DNA of 30,377 nucleotides from Candidatus Thorarchaeota archaeon (GCA_016841005.1 JAEORG010000125.1:1-30377), one strand, 5' to 3'; positions 1 through 7,585 are shown, numbered from the stretch's first letter. The notes: generated by a model not told the origin, from the letters alone. Numbers and translations: made by a program.

Positions 1-521
1 AAATCATCGGAGGGTTGATTTTTAGCAAATTCAGAAATGCACTCTTCAGGAGGTATGCCCCTGTTGATATCACTTAGAAACTTAGAGAAAGTTGCGGAAA
101 GAAGAGGATGCCTTGAGTTTGCCACCATTTCAATTGCATCAAAGATAGTTCCACCTGATTGGAATACCAAGATGAATTGTTCAAAGACCAGATCAGCTTC
201 CTCAGATAGATTCAGTTTGTATCCATTCATCACGGAAATTGGATATGTTGCAACAATGTAGTATGCCATTACAGAAGCAAGCAATGCAATCAATATTGCA
301 ATCAATAATGAAATGTTCAGAACATAGAGAAGCATTATCAGACTGAGGAATAGAACACCCCCGGACAAATACGACGCGGAAACAACCCCCTCTGGAGTAA
401 TGTTCATCATTGGTAAAAGAAATAAAACCGCCTTATGGAGTTCCTTATCTTTCGTACGACCTCCGATTTTGTACAAAGGAATCTTCTTGGACACATTACA
501 AAGTTGCTCATAAAACGCCAT
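1..521 (-). CDS. Type II secretion system F-domain membrane protein (ArlJ/TadC-like), 3' part cut off
   Basis: This partial gene runs off the left edge without a stop; about 173 residues are visible. The family forms the inner-membrane platform for archaeal pili, archaella or Tad-like secretion, working with a GspE-type ATPase. Translation shows a polar N-terminus, two long hydrophobic segments at about residues 45-65 and 70-90, then a soluble helical region with motifs typical of the T2SSF domain (EEADLVFEQFILVFQSGG, later a run around NRGIPPEE). ATG at 521 is the only plausible start, because an in-frame TGA lies 22-24 bases upstream and no other start codon intervenes; no good Shine-Dalgarno is visible. 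It follows nreA on the same strand after 48 bases, so cotranscription is possible but no functional link is known. The partner ATPase would be expected beyond the edge, which I cannot see. Confidence 0.85.
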   Translation of the reverse strand, partial: MAFYEQLCNVSKKIPLYKIGGRTKDKELHKAVLFLLPMMNITPEGVVSASYLSGGVLFLSLIMLLYVLNISLLIAILIALLASVMAYYIVATYPISVMNGYKLNLSEEADLVFEQFILVFQSGGTIFDAIEMVANSRHPLLSATFSKFLSDINRGIPPEECISEFAKNQPSDD

Positions 522-569
522 CAGTAGTTCATATGATGAATCTCATATGCCACTCTTAAATTCCCCGCA

Positions 570-1832
570 TCAATTAATGAAATCAGTAAGATGAGTCTGG
601 GTGGTGAATTCTTTGTATAACTGGCTTGCATTGGTATAATTGATGACGGGATTTCGGAGATAATTTCCAATTTCTTCGATAGCTTCACGTAGAGTTGTGA
701 ACGTTTTACCTCCAGAAGTGAGAGCTCGTTTGGCAATCTCTCTGAATCTCCAGACTCCCAATGGCACCCATTGACTCGGATCAACTTCCATGAACACAAG
801 AACTCCAGCTTGACGTCGCAAGTGTTTCACCAAGTGCTCTAATGCAGGTAGTCGGGTCGCATAGTAGGCCCCCACTATTTTGCTTGCATAATTCTTTCTG
901 CCTTTGTACCATTCAAAATCTGACATCACAGGTGGATTCAACCCACCTAACCAACATTCCAAGGCTTCGAATTGCCAAGCACTCGGAACATATAGAAGAA
1001 TAACTGTGTTCCCAAGTGCATAATCAACATATACATGATAATTGTTTATCCAAGGTAGATGTAGAATCTCTTTGTGGAGTTCCCTACCAATAATATCATC
1101 TGTAGCAGTGATACTCCATAATGTTGGAACCAATCGTCTTCGTTTCTTCGCTCCTAGTAATCCAATTGATAATAATCTGGTCATGTGTTCTTGTCTAACA
1201 CCGTCCTCAAACATCTCCATTATCCCAGTGGTGGCGTTCATATCAATGTCAGATGTGGCTTTGTCAACAGATATTGGAACTTTTGGATTATCATCTAATC
1301 GAAATGAATCAAGTGGCGCTGAAGGACCGATTGGTAATGTACGTCCTGTGAATACACTTGTGAAGGTAGGTCGTTTTATTAGTGTGGCCTCAGAATCTAA
1401 TGGGACCTCAGATAATGCCATTGTCTGAGTTTCAGCCAAACTTCTTGATGGATTGATTGCATCATCAACTGCTAACCTTTTCTTTGTCCTAACTAAACTA
1501 AATCGAATTGAGAGAATCTGATCAAGGGTCTTATTCAACCAAAGATCAGGACGTTCCATTAGAGAAGTTTCTTCTCCTTTGATTGGGGGAACTAAAGGAC
1601 CTGCAAGCACCTTTGGGTATCCTTGATTTCCAACGAAGACTGCAGGTGGTGATGATCCTTCAAGATTATTTCCTGATACTGCACTCTCAATATTTACTAA
1701 GGCTTTTGCTCGCATTAATAGAGGACATGGTGTAACACCACAGAGAGCTCTATGACCCATGCATCTAGAACACATCGAGTCTCCACTCTTTGGTGTGCTC
1801 TTGACCTTTGGTTCAAGCTTCTGCTGTGGCAT
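570..1832 (-). CDS. nreA: Archaeal DNA repair protein NreA
   Basis: 420 residues, full length for the archaeal Nre family (DUF650/DUF651), which is implicated in DNA-damage tolerance and binds the PCNA clamp. The N-terminus carries a four-cysteine zinc-finger-like motif (C21, C24, C31, C36; CSRCMGHRALCGVTPC). Further conserved blocks include GNQGYPKVLAGPLVPP at about 68-83 and the W-x-I-TATDDIIGR region in the middle, characteristic of the family. The extreme C-terminus, QTHLTDFIN, fits a PIP box (Q-x-x-h-x-x-a-a) for PCNA binding. The ATG at 1832 is preceded by an AT-rich TATATTATAA stretch about 20-30 bases upstream and a weak GGAG, so the mRNA may be short-leadered. The next gene on the strand (T2SSF protein) begins 48 bases after the stop. 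The NreA assignment is confident from the combination of zinc motif, central blocks and C-terminal PIP motif. Confidence 0.93.
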   Translation of the reverse strand: MPQQKLEPKVKSTPKSGDSMCSRCMGHRALCGVTPCPLLMRAKALVNIESAVSGNNLEGSSPPAVFVGNQGYPKVLAGPLVPPIKGEETSLMERPDLWLNKTLDQILSIRFSLVRTKKRLAVDDAINPSRSLAETQTMALSEVPLDSEATLIKRPTFTSVFTGRTLPIGPSAPLDSFRLDDNPKVPISVDKATSDIDMNATTGIMEMFEDGVRQEHMTRLLSIGLLGAKKRRRLVPTLWSITATDDIIGRELHKEILHLPWINNYHVYVDYALGNTVILLYVPSAWQFEALECWLGGLNPPVMSDFEWYKGRKNYASKIVGAYYATRLPALEHLVKHLRRQAGVLVFMEVDPSQWVPLGVWRFREIAKRALTSGGKTFTTLREAIEEIGNYLRNPVINYTNASQLYKEFTTQTHLTDFIN

Positions 1833-1935
1833 AATGCTAAAACTTCTCCATTATAATATATCATCCAACGATTTGTACAATGCCCCAAGCTATTTAGACC
1901 TGTCACTCGGGATTGCCGATTTGCCACAGACCATC

Positions 1936-2382
1936 TTAGAATGGAGAAAGCAACCAAACCCGACGACTTTCAAGTGACACTACTGTAATTGCTATCAGAC
2001 ATAAAGCAATGAACATCACATCAGCACCATTCGGAGGCCAGTTTATGAAAAAGAGCAGATAAATCACCAGCATTGCAGAAAATAAAGTAACCAAAAATAA
2101 GAAGCGTGGGAGCAAACGCTTTCCAATCCTAACAAATAAAGAGAGTGAACCAACTCTCACTAACTTTACAACATAATAATCTCCATGATTATCTTTTTCC
2201 ACTAGTTCAAGCTCAACTAATTTAGTCAGATGATGTAGAGCAAGACTCGGACTTGAAAACCCTAGGGATCTCTGGATATCCCTGACACCTAATTTATCAT
2301 GAGTAAGAAGGAGTGCATAGACACTCATCGTCCGTCCTTTCAATAGTTTGTTAACAGTTTCCCTTTCATCTTCAGTAGTCAC
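1936..2382 (-). CDS. Membrane-anchored winged-helix transcriptional regulator
   Basis: About 148 residues from the preferred GTG at 2382, chosen because GGAGTGA lies 5-6 bases upstream; the open frame extends to 2445 but that extension is hydrophobic and lacks a ribosome site. The N-terminal 70 residues look like a winged helix: the stretch DIQRSLGFSSPSLALHHL is a recognition-helix pattern of ArsR/MarR-like archaeal regulators, followed by a beta wing (VEKDNHGDYYVVK). After it come a basic segment and two hydrophobic helices (about residues 90-112 and 118-137), so the DNA-binding domain would be tethered to the membrane, facing the cytoplasm. It lies 90 bases downstream of the Thr/Pro-linker surface protein on the same strand, suggesting a cotranscribed surface protein and membrane-bound regulator. 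Target genes are unknown. Confidence 0.75.
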   Translation of the reverse strand: MTTEDERETVNKLLKGRTMSVYALLLTHDKLGVRDIQRSLGFSSPSLALHHLTKLVELELVEKDNHGDYYVVKLVRVGSLSLFVRIGKRLLPRFLFLVTLFSAMLVIYLLFFINWPPNGADVMFIALCLIAITVVSLESRRVWLLSPF

Positions 2383-2472
2383 TAGTTTCACTCCAAACGC
2401 GAAAAACAAAACGTAGTGGACATCTAGCAATAAAAAGACGCCCACTAACGCGATTGAGATGGTATTGATTTT

Positions 2473-3201
2473 CTATTCAGATGGGTAAGGGGCATTCTCA
2501 GTTATGGCAGTATAGAAATTACTGACAGGGCCATCCAAGAGACCTCCAGTGTCTAACCAATGAGATGTAGGGTCATAGGAAGTGTCCTGTGGCCAGCCCC
2601 ATTCAGTAAATCCGTTCCAAGTACCGTTTGAAAGGTCTAGCTTTTGATCAGCATAATAATATTGTAGAGCCAGAAATGTACCATCATTGAAGTAAATCCC
2701 AATGTTAAATGTCGGATACCAATTGGTAATCTCTGGAGTACCCTCAGAATCAGGCAGATCATCAAGAGTATTGATGAGAGTTCCTCCTAACGTTTCCCAT
2801 TGAGCTACTGATAGACTACCTGTCCCTACAATATTGGAATCGTAAGGAGAGAAGAGTACTTCTATATTTGCTCCTGATGCAGTCTGTAGCATTTTCACTC
2901 CATCAACATATGCAGAAGGTTCAGTCTGCGCATAGTAAGTCGAAAGGTCAGGATTGACGAAAGTGCAGTTGTAAATCCAGTAGAAGGATACGTCTCCACG
3001 TCTGCTGTTCAAATAGTCAGCAGCCCTTATGCCAAACCCTCCATTTTGAGGTGTTGTTGGTGTTGTTGGTGTCGTGGTTGGTGTTGTGGGAATAATTCCC
3101 GGGAAAAGCATTGTAGCGGCAAACAGTCCAGATACCACAATTATAGCGATAACAATTGCAGATGTCATTGCTGTGCTCATACCTGTTTCATATTGTTTCA
3201 T
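2473..3201 (-). CDS. Secreted or membrane-anchored surface protein with Thr/Pro linker
   Basis: 242 residues with an N-terminal hydrophobic helix at about 13-35 that acts as an uncleaved anchor or signal peptide, then a TTPTTTPTTPTTP linker (about 39-51), then a roughly 190-residue domain rich in aromatic, Asn and Asp residues, as expected for an exported protein. Thr/Pro linkers in archaeal surface proteins are usually glycosylated and lift a domain away from the S-layer; that is inference here. Several N-x-S/T sites (for example NCT, NGT) are present. I do not recognise the folded domain and assign no function. The ATG at 3201 sits about 20-30 bases downstream of a TATA-like TATGTATATTC on the minus strand. 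The gene is divergent from the HTH/Zn-ribbon gene at 3305 and upstream of the membrane-anchored regulator. Confidence 0.8.
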   Translation of the reverse strand: MKQYETGMSTAMTSAIVIAIIVVSGLFAATMLFPGIIPTTPTTTPTTPTTPQNGGFGIRAADYLNSRRGDVSFYWIYNCTFVNPDLSTYYAQTEPSAYVDGVKMLQTASGANIEVLFSPYDSNIVGTGSLSVAQWETLGGTLINTLDDLPDSEGTPEITNWYPTFNIGIYFNDGTFLALQYYYADQKLDLSNGTWNGFTEWGWPQDTSYDPTSHWLDTGGLLDGPVSNFYTAITENAPYPSE

Positions 3202-3218
3202 GTTTTATCCCAGTTGAG

Positions 3219-3232
3219 AATATACATAGATT
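3219..3232 (-). promoter_or_regulatory. TATA-like element for the surface-protein gene
   Basis: On the minus strand this reads about CTATGTATATTCTC, centred about 25 bases upstream of the ATG at 3201. That would place transcription start at or very near the start codon, giving a leaderless or nearly leaderless mRNA. Judged by eye from spacing and composition only. Confidence 0.4.
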
Positions 3233-3247
3233 TGATATGACTCTACG

Positions 3248-3299
3248 TTTGAAACAGTGTGTACAAATCATTGAACAGTCTTGTACATTCTTTGAAACA
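3248..3299 (+). repeat. Tandem ~22-base operator-like repeats (two and a half units)
   Basis: The intergenic region carries two successive related units, TTTGAAACAGTGTGTACAAATC (3248-3269) and ATTGAACAGTCTTGTACATTC (3270-3290), followed by a partial third, TTTGAAACA (3291-3299). Shared cores are TTGAA(A)CAGT and TGTACA, spaced about two helical turns apart. The array ends six bases before the ATG at 3305 of an HTH/Zn-ribbon protein and overlaps the expected upstream region of the divergent surface-protein gene. A regulator bound here could block one or both genes; autoregulation by the adjacent HTH protein is a natural guess but is inference. Confidence 0.6.
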
Positions 3300-3304
3300 A
3301 AGGA

Positions 3305-3613
3305 ATGAGCTTGATGCCAACCAGAAGAGAGAGAATTGCTGAATTATTGGAAAGAACTGAGTATCCTCTCACTGCAGAAGATATCTGTAGAGAACTAGAT
3401 ATCAAAGACAGGTCTATCGTTTACGAGGATATCGACCACATCTCAAAATCTGTAAAACACGAGCAAAAAGAACTCCTTGTACAACCTGCTAGATGTGGAA
3501 ATTGCGACTTTGTGTTCAAGGTAAAAGGTTCTGCTAAGAGACCCTCTAAGTGCCCAAAATGCAGGGGACAATGGATTATCTCTCCAGGGTATTTGATTAG
3601 GGATAGAAAGTAA
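3305..3613 (+). CDS. Predicted transcriptional regulator, HTH fused to zinc ribbon
   Basis: 102 residues: an N-terminal helix-turn-helix (TRRERIAELLERTEYPLTAEDICRELD-like pattern, about 5-50) followed by a zinc ribbon with CGNC and CPKC knuckles (about residues 64-86). This matches a small archaeal family of predicted transcription factors with an HTH domain and a Zn ribbon (COG3357-type). The first ATG (3305) directly abuts AAAGGA; the second in-frame ATG at 3314 is better spaced from the same GGA, so the true start may be three residues later. Tandem operator-like repeats lie immediately upstream. A second protein of the same architecture follows on the same strand after 39 bases. Target genes are unknown. 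Confidence 0.85.
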   Translation: MSLMPTRRERIAELLERTEYPLTAEDICRELDIKDRSIVYEDIDHISKSVKHEQKELLVQPARCGNCDFVFKVKGSAKRPSKCPKCRGQWIISPGYLIRDRK

Positions 3614-3652
3614 CTTATTGAACCGATAATTGTATGTACCGAGGCTTTAATC

Positions 3653-3979
3653 GTGGATGATTGGATGAAGAGGTTGATTGATGTGCTCATAGGTTTTAAT
3701 CAACCTATTGAACTTGCAGATCTCCGACGACTACTTGGTCCACATCCTGACGCGCCTATTGGTGATCCAGATGACAAATTCCTATTTGATGCTATTAATA
3801 AAATTCGCAGTCAAACAATAGATGCTGGATTGACGCTTGTAGTTGAAGATGGATATTGTGTTAGCTGTGGTCGAACGAATTATTTCTCTCCAAGTTTTTC
3901 GTATACATGCGAATACTGTAATAAGAAAACAGTCACTCCTCCGAAGTTTTGTTTGAATCGTCGAGATCAAATCTATTAA
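3653..3979 (+). CDS. Second small HTH-like protein with zinc ribbon
   Basis: 108 residues with the same general plan as its upstream neighbour: an N-terminal helical domain (about 1-60, LIGFNQPIELADLRRLLG resembling a helix-turn-helix start) and a C-terminal zinc ribbon with CVSC and CEYC knuckles (about 70-90). The two proteins are clearly diverged in sequence, so this is an architectural rather than an obvious recent duplicate. The GTG at 3653 is preceded by GAGG at about eight bases and is favoured over ATG at 3665. It probably shares a transcript with the gene at 3305. Its stop TAA overlaps the stop of the convergent gene on the minus strand within a shared TTAA (3976-3979). DNA or protein targets are unknown. 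Confidence 0.8.
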   Translation: MDDWMKRLIDVLIGFNQPIELADLRRLLGPHPDAPIGDPDDKFLFDAINKIRSQTIDAGLTLVVEDGYCVSCGRTNYFSPSFSYTCEYCNKKTVTPPKFCLNRRDQIY

Positions 3980-4308
3980 TCCTCATCATCGAATTTGTGA
4001 ACTTTCAGAAGTCCTTGATTCACACGTTTGATACTCACGACACGAGTAATGACATAGTCTGATATACCAAATTCTGTTTCTTCAACATAGCCGTTAATAA
4101 TAACAGGAATACCAACTCGTGGAAGAAACTGACATTTGTCAAGTACATTTGCAGATACATGGACATCATAGATTCTTCGAGTTTCTTCATCCTGCACAAC
4201 AAGCTTGGTCTTCCCATACCATCTCCTACTGCTAACTCTCGTAGTAGTGCTCTTTCCTACTTCACGGATTATCCCTCTAATAATTGCCAAAGATATCAAT
4301 CGCTCCAT
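3976..4308 (-). CDS. Small beta-rich protein, possibly OB-fold, downstream of EndoQ
   Basis: 110 residues, alternating beta-type pattern with conserved-looking stretches (LVVQDEETRRIYDVHVS, GIPVIINGYVEETEFGI) that resemble an OB-fold nucleic-acid-binding protein; this is a pattern judgement, not a family match. Its ATG at 4308 lies inside the last 13 bases of the EndoQ gene, which argues for translational coupling and a joint role. An accessory single-strand-binding or structure-binding factor for the nuclease is a reasonable hypothesis. The gene ends tail-to-tail with the HTH/Zn-ribbon gene, sharing a TTAA stop. No signal peptide or membrane segment is seen. Confidence 0.72.
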   Translation of the reverse strand: MERLISLAIIRGIIREVGKSTTTRVSSRRWYGKTKLVVQDEETRRIYDVHVSANVLDKCQFLPRVGIPVIINGYVEETEFGISDYVITRVVSIKRVNQGLLKVHKFDDED

Positions 4309-5564
4309 GTGGTTTTGAGTTGTCCATATCTTCCACCGCCACCAGGAATATAATCTACTTCTCCATTTCGATAAGCTTGAATTATGGGAGCAACCTGTTG
4401 TCCAGAGTTCCTAATATCCCCAATCTTTATTTTCGTGAGGATTTGAGTTTCAGTTCCTAGGTTTTCTATCATTGAATTGTAGATTGTCCGCACAGATTTA
4501 ACCTTGTTAGATTTGGTCCTAAGTGCAGATTGAATCATGTCTAATAATGGAGGCATGTGGAGATATGAAGGTCGATGTTTAGGACTACTACTTGTTACTT
4601 CGCCAAGCATCGCAGCTCTATCTCGTACTCCTAGTCTTAGGAGTTTTCCATCATGTGGACATTTCACAGCTCGCTTAGCTATATCAGATAGCAGTCGCTC
4701 ATGTTCATTTGCATATTTGAGGTGAATGTAGATATTCCTATCATCATAACTTGGAGAGTTATCACCCTCTTTGATAATCAGAGTTCTCCGACATTTTGAA
4801 CAGAAAGACAAGTAGTATTTTCCAAGTTGTGGAGCAAGACCAACATTAAGAGTGGCAATTCTACCTGCTTCTCTTTTCAATGCTTTACGGACTTCAGCAA
4901 AGGTTGGTGTTTCTAATCTTAATTGTACAAACTCACGACCCAATTTATCAGGTGTTGGTGAATGTGCATCGCTTGAGGAAATGTATGTTAGCCGTCTTAG
5001 AGATGGAATATAATCTGCAATTTCCGAATCAGCTGAAAGACCAAGTTCAAGGAAGTGAACATGGTCAGCTTCAGATCCATAACACGCCTTGATACTATCA
5101 TACTTTCCCTCTCTAAATATTGCTCTAAATGGAGTAAATGCATGTGCAGGTCCAATCAATCCCCCAGAATCTCTTACCAAACCAGCAATATATTCAGCAG
5201 TTAGATTGACCCTTGGTCGTCCACCCCATTCGTGATCAAGATTTGGGGAATTAGGACCTATCATCTTTCTCAGTTGTCTGACTGAATCAAAGTCAGGTAA
5301 AAGTACAACATGATGTATCGAGTCTTGATCTTCTATCTCCACAGTAGGAATGAAAGAGATATCATCATAGGTTAGTATCTCATTTTTAATCTCCAGAGTT
5401 TTTTCGATATGATTTAACCAGTTGGGTTGTGTTGCATCTCCAGTCCCAATTAGATCAATCCCTTTGTACTTAGCACCTTGTGCTAAGTTAGGAATCGTCA
5501 TATTCTTGCTAACACCAATAGAATGCAGAGAATGGATATGCAAATCAACTGCAAACTCATGCAT
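4296..5564 (-). CDS. Endonuclease Q (EndoQ), PHP-domain DNA repair nuclease
   Basis: 422 residues from the preferred ATG at 5564. The frame extends to 5624 but overlaps the upstream gene, whereas TGAGGATTCTTTAATG (stop of the upstream gene overlapping a GAGG site) fits a start at 5564. EndoQ cuts DNA 5' to deaminated bases such as uracil and hypoxanthine. PHP-type metal ligands are visible: H9-x-H11, D43 (IGTGD), E76, H84/H85, H141 (GPAHAF), D199 and H201 (SSSDAHSP). A zinc-binding region follows (C255-x2-C258, then C302) and the C-terminal helical region contains RPSYLHMPPL and a glycine-rich IPGGGGRYGQ end, matching the archaeal/bacterial TIGR00375-type family. Oddity: the fourth zinc cysteine position is Asp (CPHD, D305, codon 4650-4652); His304 might serve instead. 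It lies in an operon with an MDR dehydrogenase and a small beta-rich protein. Confidence 0.88.
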   Translation of the reverse strand: MHEFAVDLHIHSLHSIGVSKNMTIPNLAQGAKYKGIDLIGTGDATQPNWLNHIEKTLEIKNEILTYDDISFIPTVEIEDQDSIHHVVLLPDFDSVRQLRKMIGPNSPNLDHEWGGRPRVNLTAEYIAGLVRDSGGLIGPAHAFTPFRAIFREGKYDSIKACYGSEADHVHFLELGLSADSEIADYIPSLRRLTYISSSDAHSPTPDKLGREFVQLRLETPTFAEVRKALKREAGRIATLNVGLAPQLGKYYLSFCSKCRRTLIIKEGDNSPSYDDRNIYIHLKYANEHERLLSDIAKRAVKCPHDGKLLRLGVRDRAAMLGEVTSSSPKHRPSYLHMPPLLDMIQSALRTKSNKVKSVRTIYNSMIENLGTETQILTKIKIGDIRNSGQQVAPIIQAYRNGEVDYIPGGGGRYGQLKTTWSD

Positions 5565-5574
5565 TAAAGAATCC

Positions 5575-6561
5575 TCAGATGTTAATGTTGACTTTGACAA
5601 CTTCTGATTGAAGTGCAGCCTCAAAGGCGTCAGGTCCTTGTTCGAGAGTAAATTCTTTTGATAATAACCGTTTTACTTCGATTCTTCCCTTCTGTAGCAT
5701 CATGATGGCCATATCATAATCGCCATGAATTGTCCCAAAGATTGACAATTCGCGATTAATCATATATTGTGGATCCATATCGAAATTTCCTTCAGAGCGA
5801 CCTGTCAATGCAATAGTTCCATCCTTCCGAACAATGTCTAGAGCAGTCTGAAGTCCTTTATTGGTACCAGTTGCTTCAACAACAATCGAAGGACCTACTC
5901 CACTTGTAGAATCGAGTATTTTATTTTCCCAATTTTGTTCTCGCTTTATAATATTCTGAAGTCCCAATTGTCGTGCAACACCAAGATGCCACTGATTCTC
6001 TCCTAACAAATAGACTTCTGCGCCAAATGCATCAAAGACTTGAGCCATTAGGAGACCTGCTTTTCCAGTACCAATGACCAGAACGGACTCTTCAGGATTT
6101 ACAGTTGATCGAGTGTATGTTTCAATTGCAATAGCCAAGGGTTCAACAAACGTACCTGTTACTGAATCAATCTCATCAGGTAATTTATGGACATTTTCTG
6201 ATGGTACACAAAGAAATTCAGCCAAAGCACCATCCGCAGAAATTCCTAGGACTTTTTTTGATACACAGAGATGTCGTTTCTTATTCTTACAATACCAGCA
6301 AGATCCACATGATAGATCTACTTCAGCTGTTACTGGTGTACCAACTTTGAACTCAGGATCAGAACTCTCGTGTATAACACCTGCAAACTCATGACCTAGA
6401 ATCAGAGGTAAGTCAACATCTACTTCACCTTTCCAGATTCTCAAATCAGTCCTACTTATACCAACAGATCGTACTTCTATTCGAACATTCCCAGGCATTA
6501 ACGGAGGAGTCGGAGTGTCAGCTAATTGGAGTCCATCCCGTGTTAATACCAAAGACTTCAA
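5575..6561 (-). CDS. Zinc-type medium-chain dehydrogenase (MDR) lacking the catalytic Cys
   Basis: 328 residues, the usual length for zinc-dependent MDR alcohol/polyol dehydrogenases (COG1063-like). The N-terminal GroES-like domain has the GHE motif (H57, E58) and a complete structural zinc set (C85, C88, C91, C99). A Rossmann domain follows with VLVIGTGKAGLL at about 160-171, and the EPLA motif near 139 is kept. The catalytic zinc ligand, normally Cys in GICGTD, is Ser36 in GISRTD (codon AGT at 6454-6456), so the usual catalytic zinc site is incomplete. Substrate unknown. Start is TTG at 6561 (TTG AAG TCT), matching the usual MKALV-type N-terminus, with weak GGGTAA upstream. EndoQ starts 10 bases after its stop, so the two are probably cotranscribed, an odd pairing. 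Confidence 0.88.
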   Translation of the reverse strand: MKSLVLTRDGLQLADTPTPPLMPGNVRIEVRSVGISRTDLRIWKGEVDVDLPLILGHEFAGVIHESSDPEFKVGTPVTAEVDLSCGSCWYCKNKKRHLCVSKKVLGISADGALAEFLCVPSENVHKLPDEIDSVTGTFVEPLAIAIETYTRSTVNPEESVLVIGTGKAGLLMAQVFDAFGAEVYLLGENQWHLGVARQLGLQNIIKREQNWENKILDSTSGVGPSIVVEATGTNKGLQTALDIVRKDGTIALTGRSEGNFDMDPQYMINRELSIFGTIHGDYDMAIMMLQKGRIEVKRLLSKEFTLEQGPDAFEAALQSEVVKVNINI

Positions 6562-6658
6562 TTGATTACCCGCATTCTCAGCACCAGCTCCTAAATCAAT
6601 AAACCCTTCGATTTGTGTATGACATTATTAGGAGCAATGAGATGGAGAGAAAAATTGC

Positions 6659-7546
6659 ATGAGTGAAGCACCTTTTTACAGTCGAAGGCTTACGAGCCAA
6701 GAGCTTGATATTTGGCTCAAACTTGGTAAACAAGCGAGTACCGAAACCGATGACAACAATTTGGCACAGTCGTTTCTCGATCTAGAAGATAGTATGTTCT
6801 TCATATCATATCTAGGAGAGAATATAATCGGAGGCTCTTCAATTTACAGGGATACTGCTAGAAATGCGATGGCATTACTTTCAGTGAGAATAACTGAATC
6901 ACATAGAGAGCGTGTGAGTACCCATATTGTGAAATCCTCATTACCATTCTTTCGATCTGTTGCTATCCGTCAAGTTGATGCAATTCTTAGTAATTCTACC
7001 AATGAGGGAAGCCACCCATTTCCCATTCAGACTGAATTACAAAGCTGGACAGAAAAATCTCTAGAAGAGAACGGATTTGAGCCTTCAGAACAAATCCATT
7101 ACTCAACATTTGAAGTACCTGAAGAAAAGATAGATTCAGCGTTTATTTGGGATAGCCTACCTACAACTAATGATGAAATTCGAAGACTGTTCTGGTCACT
7201 AAACGATGAATTCAGACCGGATTACTCAAATGTATGGCTAGGTATGAATTTAAGCCGTGCCACAAACACACTCCGTACTCAGACAATTGACTCTGATTGT
7301 TGTGTGGCGGTCCCAACTTATGTTGTTAAAGATGAAATGGTTATCCCAGGATTGCTTATTGATACACAGAGTCAGTCATCGGAAGCAACCATGGCTGTAC
7401 TGAAGCTGTGTCAAAATGATAATTTGAGAACTATTTCGATATATACTGTAGAAGAGAAGAACCAGAATTTACTCGATGATTTCATTGACATATGTGGTAG
7501 ACCAATCAAACAGAGAAATCTTACTCTTCTCAGAAAATTCCTGTAA
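6659..7546 (+). CDS. Hypothetical protein with GNAT-like N-terminal half
   Basis: 295 residues, soluble, no membrane segments. The N-terminal half has an order of elements reminiscent of GNAT acetyltransferases: strand pair FFISYLGENIIGGSSIYRD, then MALLSVRI, a long helix around 90-105, and LEENGFEPSEQIHYSTFEV near 133-151, like the end of a GNAT fold. A clear acetyl-CoA pyrophosphate loop (Q/RxxGxG/A) is not seen, so activity is doubtful. The second half (about 155-295) may be another alpha/beta domain; I do not recognise it. ATG at 6659 has GGAGAGA about eight bases upstream. It is divergent from the MDR dehydrogenase and 39 bases ahead of the MBL-fold nuclease gene on the same strand. The call as a real gene is firm; the function is weak. 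Confidence 0.7.
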   Translation: MSEAPFYSRRLTSQELDIWLKLGKQASTETDDNNLAQSFLDLEDSMFFISYLGENIIGGSSIYRDTARNAMALLSVRITESHRERVSTHIVKSSLPFFRSVAIRQVDAILSNSTNEGSHPFPIQTELQSWTEKSLEENGFEPSEQIHYSTFEVPEEKIDSAFIWDSLPTTNDEIRRLFWSLNDEFRPDYSNVWLGMNLSRATNTLRTQTIDSDCCVAVPTYVVKDEMVIPGLLIDTQSQSSEATMAVLKLCQNDNLRTISIYTVEEKNQNLLDDFIDICGRPIKQRNLTLLRKFL

Positions 7547-7585
7547 TGTATCGGAAAGGCTTTTGTTGGCATTGAGAATCTTCAG

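Noticed and set aside
3248..3299. Start of a CRISPR-like array
   Set aside because: Units are adjacent with no spacers and only two and a half copies; an operator is more likely.
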